DNA from: Arachis hypogaea
Lineage: Eukaryota > Streptophyta > Magnoliopsida > Fabales > Fabaceae
Assembly (NCBI RefSeq): GCF_003086295.3
Contig: NC_092051.1
Location: forward strand, 79,678,445 to 79,742,444
DNA: 64,000 nucleotides
Direction: 5' to 3'
A program made the position numbers and the translations under genes. Under the pieces are notes generated by a model. The model worked only from the letters and a program-made list of their open reading frames with translations, was not told the DNA's origin and searched no databases. Below are positions 36,085 to 46,654 of the stretch, one piece after another (position 1 is the stretch's first letter; each line of letters begins with the position of its first letter).

Positions 36085-36975
36085 CTTTTCCCGAGATTTG
36101 ATGGCCCAAACCGGCGTTCCAAGTCATCATAGAAGTTCTGGTGTCAAAACACCAGAACTGGCATAAAAACAGAGTTAAACGCCCAAACTGGCACAAAAGC
36201 TGGTGTTTAACTCCATGAAAAGTCTCTACATGTGAAAGCTTCAATGCTCAGCCCAAGCACACACCAAGTGGGCCCGGAAGTGGATTTCTGCATCATTTAC
36301 TTATTTCTGTAAATCCTAGGCTACTAGTTTTCTATAAGTAAGACCTTTTGCTATTGTATTTTACACACTTGATCATACTTTTCATACTTTTGATCTCTTG
36401 ATCACATTTGGGGGCTGGCCATTCGGCCATGCCTGGACCTTTTATTCTTATGTATTTTTAACGGTGGAGTTTCTACACACCATAGATTAAGGTGTGGAGC
36501 TCTGCTGTTCTTCATGAATTAATGCAAAGTACTACTGTTTTTCTATTCAATTCATGCCTACTTCTTCTCTAAGATATACACTCGTTCTTCAACTTGATGA
36601 ATGTGATGATCCGTGACACTCATCATCATTCTCACCTATGAATGCGTGCCTGACAACCACTTCCGTTCTACATGCAATCAAGCTTTAATGTGTATCTCTT
36701 AGGTTTTTAATCTAAGATTAGAACCTTCGTGGTATAGGCTAGAATTATTGGCGGCCATTCCTGAGGTCCGAAAAGTCTAAACCTTGTCTGTGGTATTCCG
36801 AGTAGGATCTGGGAAGGGATGACTGTGACGAGCTTCAAAATCGCGAGTGTTGGGCGTGTGACAGACGCAAAAAGATCAATGGATCCTATTGCAACATGAT
36901 CGAGAATCGACAAATGATTAGCCGTGCGGTGACAGTGCATTTGGAACATTTTCACTGAGAGGACGGGAAGTAGCC
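36085..36975 (+). repeat. 3' LTR of element B, second part, truncated
   Basis: Collinear with the B 5' LTR up to GGGAAGTAGCC, then the last roughly 370 bp of the LTR, including U5, are replaced by D. The TATA-equivalent and the promoter region are kept. Confidence 0.9.
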
Positions 36976-37936
36976 AAAAGGAGAGTGCAAGGCCATTGAC
37001 ATAAGCACCATGGCCGAACCTACAAGGGGAGTGGAGGACGTGAATCCCAAGGAGGAAGACCTCCTGGGACGTCCAGTGATCAATAAGGAGCTTCCCTCTG
37101 AGGAACCAAAGGAATCTGAGACTCATCTAGAGACCATAGAGATTCCATTGAACCTCCTTATGCCCTTCACGAGCTCTGATGAGTATTCCTCTTCTGAAGA
37201 GAATGAGGATGTTACTGAAGAGCAAACTGCCAAGTTTCTTGGTGCAATCATGAAGCTGAATGCCAAATTATTTGGCATTGATACTTGGGAAGTTGAACCT
37301 CCCTTGTTCATCAATGAACTAAGTGATCTGGATCAACTGACATTGCCTCAGAAGAGACAGGATCCTGGAAAGTTCATAATACCCTGTACCATAGGCACTA
37401 TGATCTTTAAGGCTCTATGTGACCTTGGTTCAGGAATAAACCTCATGCCCCTCTCTGTAATAGAGAAACTGGGAATCTATGGGGTGCAAGCTGCTAAAAT
37501 CTCATTAGAGATGGCAGACAGTTCAAGAAAACAGGCATATGGACAAGTAGAGGACGTGTTAGTAAAGGTTGAAGGCCTTTACATCCCTGCTGATTTCATA
37601 GTCCTGGATACTGGAAAGGAAGAGGATGAATCCATCATCCTAGGAAGACCTTTCCTGGCCACAGCAAGAGCTGTGATTGATGTTGACAGAGGTGAAATAG
37701 TCCTTCAATGGAATGAGGACTCCCTTGTGTTTAAAACTCAAGGATCTCCCTCTGCAACCATGGAGAGGAAGCATGAAAAGCTTCTCTCAAAACAGAGTCA
37801 ACCCAAGCCCCCACAGTCAAACTCTAAGTTTGGTGTTGGGAGGCCACAACCAAACTCTAAGTTTGGTGTTGAACTCCCATATCCAAACTCTAAGTTTGGT
37901 GTTGGAGAGTTTCAACAGTGCTCTGAACATCTGTGA
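36976..37936 (+). pseudogene. pro: Protease region of element D/G (5'-truncated)
   Basis: Starts abruptly in sequence homologous to the linker of C (AAAAGGAGAGTGCAAGGCC) and stays open to 37936. It shows the acidic SSDEYSSSEENEDVTEEQ segment, the protease with LCDLGSGINLMPLS and ILGRPFLATARAVIDV, and three NSKFGVG repeats. It is over 90% like C by eye and undamaged where present. Gag, leader and 5' LTR are missing because of the fusion with B. Any Met start at 37010 is incidental. Confidence 0.8.
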
Positions 37937-37971
37937 GGTTCCATGAGAGCCCACTATCAAGATATTGACAT

Positions 37972-38000
37972 TAAAGAAGCGCTTGTTGGGAGGCAACCCA
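37972..38000 (+). promoter_or_regulatory. Conserved post-pro motif (D)
   Basis: AAGCGCTT then TTGGGAGGCAACCCAA, 35 bp after the ORF. Confidence 0.6.
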
Positions 38001-38129
38001 ATGTTTATTTATCTAACTATATTTTTCTTAATTATATGTCTTTATAGGTTCATGATCATGTGGAGTCACAAAATAAATATAAAAATTGAAAACGGAATCA
38101 AAAACAGCAGAAGAAAAATCACACCCTGG

Positions 38130-38449
38130 AGGAGCATCTGTCTGGCGTTCAAACGCCAGAACAGAGCATGGTTCTGGCGCTGAACGCCCAAAATGGGCAA
38201 CAACCTGGCACTGAACGCCCAGAACAAGCATGGTTCTGGCGTTCAACGCCAGAAATGGCAGCAAATGGGCGTTGAACGCCCAAAATGGGCACCAACCTGG
38301 CGCTGAACGCCCAGAGTTGTGTGCAAAGGCATTTTCACATGCCTAATGGGTGCAGGGATGTAAATCCTTGAACACCTCAGGATCTGTGGACCCCACAGGA
38401 TCCACTCAGGATCTGTGGACCCCACAGGATCCACTCAGGATCTGTGGAC
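38130..38449 (+). repeat. Palindromic array and GGATC tandem repeat of D
   Basis: Six to seven GGCGTTCAACGCC/GGCGCTGAACGCC units (38140-38315), then two and a half 29-bp copies with GGATCTGTGGACCCCACAGG at 38377-38449. Element E interrupts the third copy. Confidence 0.8.
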
Positions 38450-40284
38450 TGATGACAAGTCATCTTAGCCTAGTTTCACTAGCATTTTTCTATTGTTTTC
38501 AACTGAATTATGCACTTTCTTGAGCCATAAGCAAGCCAATTGGGTAGATTTTCATGCTTCCTTTGATTTAATCAACCATGTATGAATTGATGCTATTTCA
38601 TGAGGTTTTATGGTATAATTGTCACATATTATGAAAGAATGAATATCTCATGATTTTGAGCATAGCTTTGATGTGTTTGGTTGGTTAATGATAGGTGAAG
38701 AAAGCTTGGAGAAAGGTTGAAGCAAAAAGGAATGGCTAGGAGGAAGAGAGGACAAAAAGTTTGAGCAAAAGTTTGCCTCAAACTTTAGCTCAAACTTTTG
38801 GATTAATTGAAAATGAACCAGGGAGCAAAAAGCTGGACCAAAAGTTAGCCTCAAACTTTTTGGCTAACTTTTGGGCAAAAAGCTGGAGCAAAAGTTAGCA
38901 TCAAACTTTTTGGCTAACTTTTGGCATCACAAATCAACACACTGGAGAGCAAAAGTTTGCGCCAACGTTAGCCCCTAACTTTTTGGCTAACGTTGGCGCA
39001 TGAAAAACACACCCTGGAGAGCAAAAGTTTGCGCCAACGTTAGCCTCTAACTTTTTGGCTAACGTTGGCGCCATGAGTATGCAAGGGGAAGCCAACGTTG
39101 GAGCAAAAGTTTGACCCTTAACTTTTGCCCCAACGTTGGTATCAGCAAAGAAGGGTGGCTGATGTGAAAAGTTGGAGTAAAAGTTAGCCTCAAACTTTTA
39201 CTCAAACTTTTACTCAAGCTTTCATAATTCCAAACCCGGTTTAATTCGGTTCTTCTCCAAACTCCAAGAGCAATCAACCAAGGCCTCTATCAACCCAATT
39301 CCATCAAGAGCAAAGGCCCAATTGAAGGCTTGAAGACCATTTGAAGAAAGTGTATAAATAGCATAGGATTTAAGTTTTTAAGGGAGATTCCCTTTTTAGT
39401 TTTCATATAGAGCTTTCTTTTCTGGTTTGATTGGGAATTTACTTTTACATTCTAGCATTGTTGTTCTAATTCAAGAGAATTGGGGAGGAGAATTAATCTC
39501 TCTTCTTCCTTGTTCTTGCCCAGCACTCTTTAATTTTCTTGCTTCGGATCTTGGGTGGAGAATTGAAGAACTTCTGTTTCAATCTACCTTTGGATCTTGT
39601 TTAATTCCCTGCTTAATTGAATTTCAGTTTCGGTTAATCGCTTCTTCATCTACTTTCTTTGCAATTTACAATTTCTTTGCAATTGTTCTTGTTGGATCTA
39701 GGAAGGCATTGAGATCTAGACTTGGTTATCTAGTCTCTTGGGTCCTGAGATCTGAATTCCAATTTCACATCCTCTGTTTAATGCTTTTTTTATCTCATTT
39801 ACATTTCTGTTTTAAGATCCGGTTCAATTCCAGTCATCCTTTACTTCTCTGCTTGTTGCAATTTTACTTTTCCTTGATTTATCTCTGCAAATCCAACTCC
39901 CAATTCCCTTTACAATTCAAGCCATTTACATTTCTTGCACTTTAAGATTCTGCAATTTACATTTCTTGCGTTCTAAGTTTCTGCCATTTAATTTCTTGTT
40001 CTTTAAGATTCAGCACATTTACCTTCTCTGCTCTTTAATTTCATGCAATTTACCCATTCCCTTTACTTTCTATGCAATTTAAATTCTGCAAATCACAAAT
40101 CTCTCAACCAAATCTTGATTCGCTTGACTAAATCAACCACTAAACTAAAATTGCTCAATCCTTCAATCCCTGTGGGATCGACCTCACTCCCGTGAGTTAT
40201 TATTACTTGATGCGACCCGGTGCACTTGCCGGTTAGTTTTGGGTGTTTTGGAGAAATTCGTTTTTCCACGAAAATATCCCGTCA
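38450..40284 (+). repeat. 5' LTR of element E
   Basis: TGATGACAAG to CCCGTCA, 1835 bp. U3 holds long inverted repeats, for example 15-bp arms GCGCCAACGTTAGCC / GGCTAACGTTGGCGC at 38959-38973/38985-38999 and again at 39031-39045/39057-39071. TATAAATA at 39353-39360. U5 hairpins CTCAC-TCCC-GTGAG at 40193-40206 and CCGG-TGCACTTG-CCGG at 40227-40242. Confidence 0.9.
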
Positions 40285-40290
40285 AGTTTT

Positions 40291-40307
40291 TGGCGCCGTT
40301 GCCGGGG
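40291..40307 (+). other. Primer-binding site of element E (tRNA-Asp)
   Basis: TGGCGCCGTTGCCGGGG, perfect complement of the tRNA-Asp 3' end. Confidence 0.9.
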
Positions 40308-40620
40308 ATTGATTAGATTGACAATGATTAAGTGAGGTGGTAGTTTAGATCAAGCACTTTTTCTTTAATTTTGATTAACCCACTAACTGTTTGAATTTTT
40401 GCCTGAGATAACTGAGACTTCGCTTTGGCAACAAAGTGAAGTTTTCCTGGAAATTTCTGGCTCTATGCAATGCTCTTGCTTACACAAGAGAAGCAATTTC
40501 TGCCACTAATCTCCCAAGTCCATCAACTGTTTGATACTTTGTGCTAGCTAACCTTTTGAATCACATTCTGAGCTTGAAAATATTCAATCATCACTTGAAT
40601 TGTTTGTGACTGTGCAGATC

Positions 40621-41685
40621 ATGGAGGGGAACTCAACAAATTCTAGCAATCATGAGAGTAATATCCCCACCTTGGATAATAATGTAATCCATAGTTCGAA
40701 GCAACTATCCATCACCATGAATGATGTTGCCCAGTGGTTTGAAGCTTTTCCACAAGGAAGCATTATCGGATGGGAAGAACTGATGAGTGAACTTCTAGTC
40801 AAGTTGAACCTATCACAGAGAATTGTTAAACCAGAGGCAGAAGTGCACCCATTCACACAGGAAAAAGAAATTGAAGATGCTCGTACAGTCATGAGCCAAA
40901 ACAAGCAGATGCATCATCAGACTCTACAATAACTAGACATGATGGCCAAAAAAATCACTGAGCTGAGGCATGCTGTAGTACATACATACAACCTGACTCA
41001 AAACTCATATAGGGGTAATCAAGCTGAACAAAGTTTTGGGATCATTAACCATGAGCAACTACAATCTCCAAGCAATCACTCTAGCGTGCTCCAACACAGG
41101 CCTCAGAATGATGTGTACAATCCACCTTGGAGAACTAATTCTAATGGGAGCGGGGTTGAGAACCAAAACCAAAGACCAAGGGATTTCAACTGCAACAATC
41201 CCAGCTTCAAAAATCAACATAAAACACACCCCCACAACAACAATCACACACACTTCCAACCCCGTCCTACCTCACCATTCGCCCAAAATGACCTTCATCG
41301 ACCACCACAATTGACACAGCCACAACCACTTCCAACCTTTCAAAGAATCTATATTCTAGAAATGCTGATGGAGATGTTCATGAAAAATCAAGAAATGATG
41401 GCAATAGAGCAGGAAGAAATAAAAAAACATCAAGAGATGATAAGCAAGAACCAAGAGGCCTCCCTCAGAAGACTTGAAAGGCAGATGGAACAACTGGTTC
41501 AAAACTTTGCTGATTTGGGTGAGAAGAAAGGGATCCTGAACCCAAAGAGCCATGAAAAGGATGCTGGGTTGAAAGAGAAGGGAGTCATGGAGGAAAGTAA
41601 GAAGGCTATGGAAAGAGAAACAGAGGGAAGGAAGCCCATAGCAAGAGGAGAAAACCTAAGGCAACAAAAGCCTCAACTTCCATGA
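40621..41685 (+). pseudogene. gag: Shortened gag of element E
   Basis: ATG at 40621 (MEGNSTNSSNHES); one in-frame TAA at 40930-40932, then the frame continues to 41685. Only a small part of the gag core remains (WFEAFPQGSIIGWEELMSELLVKL), followed by an Asn/Pro/His/Gln-rich linker with YNPPWRTN and a Met/Glu/Gln-rich coiled coil (NQEMMAIEQEEIKKHQEM). The nucleotides between appear to have been lost in frame. Such gag-only elements rely on other elements for enzymes. The trace of YNPPWR links it to the same gag family as B, C and H. Confidence 0.65.
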
Positions 41686-41717
41686 GCACAAAATGAAGGA
41701 TGTCAAGCTAGTGACAA

Positions 41718-41746
41718 TAAAAGAGCGCTTGTTGGGAGGCAACCCA
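41718..41746 (+). promoter_or_regulatory. Conserved post-gag motif (E)
   Basis: AGAGCGCTT then TTGGGAGGCAACCCAA; kept although protease and pol are absent. Confidence 0.6.
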
Positions 41747-42855
41747 ACCGGAGGTAACTATCTTTTCATATCTATTTCAATAAAAAGGTTAATTAGTTTT
41801 ATCTATATTGCAAGAAGCTAAGTTTGGTGTTGCACACCAAAACAATCTAAGGGAGAATGTAGGATTCTAAGTTTGGTGTTCCACCAAAATCCCATCATAA
41901 AATACATTCTCACTTTCTGCATAATGCTGGCTTCAAGTATGTTGGATGAACTAGTTAACTATTCTGCTGTTTCCTAGTTTTCAGTTTTATTGCTTTTGAA
42001 AAAAAAAAAAAGAAAAAGAGTTTTACACATGGTTAATCTGATGCACAAGAACCATTGGCAAGGTACTAAGTTTGGTGTTCCCACACCAAAGTAAGTACAA
42101 AGGCCCACAAATAAATCATGCAGACTAACCATTGTTTCTAAGTGCTTGGGGAACAAGCAACTTTCAACATCACTGTAGAATACCATACAAATTTTTGGAA
42201 GGATTAAGCATCATCAACCAAAGAGATGAAAGAGGAATGTGTGGATCAGTGATGATGATGATGAGGAGTAGAGCAAGTAAACTCCAAAAGGTTGTATTGT
42301 TAAGTGATTATTTTACATCAGATATTACTGTGATTGAAAGTTACATAATACCCCTGCCTGCCTGCATAGCATAGTTTTTCTGTAATTCAATAAGCAAGAT
42401 GCTTGATTATTCACAACATTTTTCTTTTCAAAACTTGTTTGTACTCAATGATTCAAGAATTGCATCACATGAAAGTTCTTTCAAAAGAAGGATTGAGGAA
42501 TTAAACAATTTTGAGGAAAGCAAAAGATTAGGAGAAGTGGTGGTTCTAGTTGTATGATTATGTATTGAGGTTGCATGCTTGTGAAAACTTGCATGGGAGC
42601 TCATAGGCAGGACATGAAATTCAAAGAAGTATTGTGGAGATTCTCAAAAATCCATTGATCCAAGAAGCAGCAAACAAAACAAAAGAAAAAAAGAACATAG
42701 CCCAAGGCTCTGAGCATCAATTACTAGGCAGAAAAAGAAAGAAGAAACAAAACTCAAAGAGTTGCTAGCCTAGTAAATGCTTGTGGTTGAGTTGTGTCAA
42801 AGAAAGAGGCTTGAGCAAGTAAATCCTTAGGGGTGCTTTAACACCTTGTCCTATG
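41747..42855 (+). other. 3' non-coding region of element E
   Basis: AAGTTTGGTGTT near 41820, 41870 and 42069, and a hairpin TGCTTG-GGGAA-CAAGCA at 42143-42159. No gene; the small open frames are not conserved. Confidence 0.6.
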
Positions 42856-43863
42856 AATCCATCACCTCTCTTAAATAAAAAATGTTTTAAATCAAAAAGA
42901 ACAAGAAGTACATGAGTTTCGAATTTATCCTTGAACTTAGTTTAATTATATTGATGTGGTGACAATGCTTCTTGTTTTCTGAATGAATGCTTGAACAGTG
43001 CATATGTCTTTTGAAGTTGTTATTTAAGAATGTTAAATATGTTGGCTCTTGAAAGAATGATGACTAGGAGACATGTTATTTGATAATCTGAAAAATCATA
43101 AAAATGATTCTTGAAGCAAGAAAAAGCAGCAAAGAACAAAGCTTGCAGAAAAAAAATAGGCGAAAAAAAATAATAGAAAGAAAAGCAAGCACAAAAAGCC
43201 AAAAGCTCTTAAAACCAAGAGGCAAGAGCAAAAAGCCAGTAACCCTTAAAACCAAAAGGCAAGGGTAAATAAAAAGGATCCCAAGGCTTTGAGCATCAGT
43301 GGATAGGAGGGCCTAAAGGAATAAAATCCTGGTCTAAGCGGCTAAACCAAGCTGTCCCTAACCATGTGCTCGTGGCGTGAAGGTGTCAAGTGAAAACTTT
43401 AGACTGAGCGGTTAAAGTCAAGGTCCAAAGCAAAAGAAGAGTGTGCTTAAGAACCCTGGACACCTCTAATTGGGGACTTTAGCAAAGCTGAGTCACAATC
43501 TGAAAAGGTTCACCCAATTATGTGTCTGTGGCATTTATGTATCCGGTGGTAATACTGGAAAACAAAGTGCTTAGGGCCACGGCGAAGACTCATAAAGAAG
43601 CTGTATTCAAGAATCATCATACTGAACTAGGAGAATCAATAACACTATCTGAACCCTGAGTTCCTATAGATGCCAATCATTCTGAACCTCAAGGGATAGA
43701 GTGAGATGCCAAAACTATTCAAGAGGCAAAAAGCTATAAGTCCCGCTCATATGATTGAAGCTATGTTTCATTGATAGTTTGGAATTTATAGTATATTCTC
43801 TTCTTTTTATCCTAATTGATTTTCAGTTGATTGGGGACAAGCAACAATTTAAGTTTGGTGTTG
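42856..43863 (+). other. 3' non-coding region of element G
   Basis: Collinear with the C 3' region from GTCCTATGAATCCATC onward. The pre-LTR hairpin at 43827-43844 has one mismatch (TTGATTG arm); TAAGTTTGGTGTTG at 43850-43863 abuts the LTR. Presumed 3' end of the element that D belongs to; its env-like ORF is deleted. Confidence 0.75.
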
Positions 43864-45594
43864 TGATGAGCGGATAATTTATACGCTTTTTGACATTGTT
43901 TTTAGTATGTTTTTAGTAGGATCTAGTTACTTTTAGGGATGTTTTCATTAATTTTTATGTTAAATTCACATTTCTGGACTTTACTATGAGTTTGTGTGTT
44001 TTTCTGTGATTTCAGGTATTTTCTGACTGAAATTGAGGGACTTGAGCAGAAATCAGATTCAGAGGTTGAAGAAGGACTGCTGATGCTGTTGGATTCTGAC
44101 CTCCATGCACTCAAAATAGATTTTCTGGAGCTACAGAACTCAAAGTGGCGCGCTTCCAATTGCGTTGGAAAGTAGACATCCAGGGCTTTCCAGAAATATA
44201 TAATAGTCCATACTTTGGCCAAGAATAGACGACGCAAACGGGAGTTCAACGCCAGCATTCTGCCCAAATCTGGCGTCCAGCGCCAGAAAAGGAGCCAAAA
44301 CCAGAGTTGAACGCCCAAGCTGGCACAAAAGCTGGCGTTCAACTCCAAGGAGGACCTCTACACGTGCAACACTCAAAGCTCAACCCAAGAACACACCAAG
44401 TGGGCCCCGAAAGTGGATTTATGCATCAATTACTTACTTCTGTAAACCCTAGTAGCTAGTTTATTATAAATAGGACCTTTTACTATTGTATTAGGAATCT
44501 TTGGATTACCTTATGATCCTTTGATCACGTTTTGGGGGTTGGCCATCTCGGCCATGCCTGGACCTTTCACTTATGTATTTTCACGGTAGAGTTTCTACAC
44601 TCCGTATATTAAGGTGTGGAGCTCTGCTGTTCCTCAAAGATTAATGCAAAGTACTACTGTTTTCTATTCAATTCTTCTTATTTCGCTCCTAAGATATTCA
44701 TTCGCACTTCAACCTGAATCTGATGAACGTGACAATCATCATCATTCCCTATGAACGCGTGCCTGACAACCACTTCCGTTCTACCTTCGACTGAATGAGT
44801 ATCTCTTAGATCTCTTAATCAGAATCTTCGTGGCGTAAGCTAGAATGATGGCAGCATTCAAGAGAATCCGGAAAGTCTAAACCTTGTCTGTGGTATTCCG
44901 AGTAGGATTCAATGAATGAATGACTGTGACGAGCTCCAAACTCGCGATTGCGGGGCGTTAGTGACAGACGCAAAAGGATAGTAAATCCTATTCCAGCATG
45001 ATCGAGAACCGACAGATGAATAGCCGTGCCGTGACAGGGTGCGTTGACCATTTTCACTGAGAGGATAAGATGAAGCCATTGACAAGGGTGATGCCTCCAG
45101 ACGATTAGCCGTGCCGTGACAGGGCATTGGATCATTTTCCCGAGAGATGACCGAAAGTAGCCATTGACAGTGGTGATGTATCACATAAAGCCAGCCATGG
45201 AAAGGAGTAAGACTGATTGGATGAAGATAGCAGGAAAGCAGAGGTTCAGAGGAACGAAAAGCATCTCCATTCGCTTATCTGAAATTCCTACCAATGATTT
45301 ACATAAGTACCTCTATCCCTATTCTATTAATTATTATTCGAAAACACCATTATCAATTTATATCTGCCTAAATGAGATTTGCAAGGTGACCATAGCTTGC
45401 TTCATACCAACAATCTCTGTGGGATTCGACCCTTACTCACGTAAGGTATTACTTGGACGACCCAGTGCACTTGCTGGTTAGTTACACAGAGTTGTGAACC
45501 ATGGTCTTGGCATCATGTTTTTGGCGCCATTTCCAGGGAAAGAAAGAGCAATGAATTTTACATAATTAAAGTGTAATCACGATTCCGCGTACCA
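43864..45594 (+). repeat. 3' LTR of element D/G
   Basis: TGATGAGCGG to CGCGTACCA, 1731 bp. Palindromic units at 44240-44345, TATAAATAGG at 44465-44474, U5 hairpins at 45431-45446 and 45462-45477. A PBS-like TGGCGCCATTTCCAGGG (14 of 17) is trapped inside the LTR at 45522-45538. GTGGA follows as the likely right target duplication. Confidence 0.9.
44465..44474 (+). promoter_or_regulatory. TATA box of the G LTR
   Basis: TATAAATAGG about 117 bp after the palindromic units. Confidence 0.7.
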
Positions 45595-46189
45595 GTGGAC
45601 CAGCTTAGCTAGCCAATTACCACCCCACAATAATTGAGAACTTACTCCACAAGATGAACTCCACTCTGGTTTTTCATAACATTTTCTTTTATTTAGCTTA
45701 AAGGACAAGCATACATTTAAGCAGGATAAAAATGAAAACAGAGAACTTAGACTAGCACACATAGACTTAAGCAATGAAATCTTAAAGACAGAATTGAAAA
45801 TTCCTAAGCTACTTATGGATGCATGTTCTATTTCATACATGATCTTCCTTATTTTAGGCTTGAAAGAAAGAAAAGGAAAAGGAACTCCGCCACCTTTTAC
45901 TCATGGGGATGCCCATGCTTTCTCTCTTGTTTGTCCTCTTTGTGTCCTTCTTGATTGCTCGAATCCCCATTTCCTTTGCGTTTTCTTCCTTATTTCTTTT
46001 AATGCTATCCTGCTCCTTGTGGCCTCTTTTTTCAGGGAAATTTTGTTCCTAGTCTCATACGACTTTGGTGGGTTTAGCTCCTCTTGGGTTTCCTTTAGCT
46101 GTTGTACCTTCTGACTGTATTGTTTGTCAACCAAAGGGATTTCCAGGTGTATTGTTTGTGCTTTAGTGCTTGTTTCTTCCACCAGTGCC
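45595..46189 (-). pseudogene. Element H: region after protease
   Basis: A minus-strand open frame (46275-45901) in another phase gives a Lys/Glu/Gln-rich segment, and further left is non-coding sequence cut by G. No RT is found. It is unclear whether H lacked RT or lost it at the G insertion. Confidence 0.45.
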
Positions 46190-46654
46190 TTACTGTGATC
46201 TCCCCTTGATTCCTTGTTTTCTTGATCTGCTTCTTGTGAGGGGTTTGAAGACATTAAAGGTAAGTTGTTCATCATGTATCCTCAATATTAGCTCCCCTCG
46301 TTCCACATCTATGAGTGCCCTGGCTGTGGCTAGGAATAGTCTTCCCAATATGATTGGATGGAGATGACTCTCTTCCATCTCCAAGATAACAAAGTCTGTG
46401 GGAAGGAAGTAGTTCCCAACCTTTACCAACATATTTTCAACCACTCCTATTACTTGTTTTTGAGTTTTGTCAACCAACTTGATGATTACATCTGAGGGCG
46501 TTAGCTCATTGATCTGAAGCTTCTTCATAAGGGATAAAGGCATTAAGTTGATGCTTGCTCCTAGGTCAATGAGTCCCTTATCAATCCTTGTTTCTCCTAT
46601 AGCACAAGGGATGTGAAAACTCCCTGGGTCCTTTCTTTTTGTAGGCAACTCTGT
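46190..46654 (-). pseudogene. pro: Protease of element H
   Basis: Minus strand, starting after a stop at 46655-46657. It shows DPGSFHIPCAIG, the catalytic LIDLGASINLMPLS and IILGRLFLATARALIDV, a full-length Athila-type aspartic protease core with Asp and Gly kept and Leu for Pro in the flap-distal motif. The frame shifts just after the domain. It cleaves the gag polyprotein in intact relatives. The annotated Met start is a TTG within the frame. Confidence 0.75.

Larger units (their letters stand above)
38450..42855 (+). mobile_element. Element E: 5' part of a small gag-only LTR element
   Basis: 5' LTR, perfect PBS, a short gag-like ORF and 3' non-coding sequence, then an abrupt change near 42855 into G. 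No protease, RT or integrase. Its 3' LTR is lost. It is inserted in D/G; TGGAC precedes the LTR, but the matching right duplication is gone. Confidence 0.8.
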
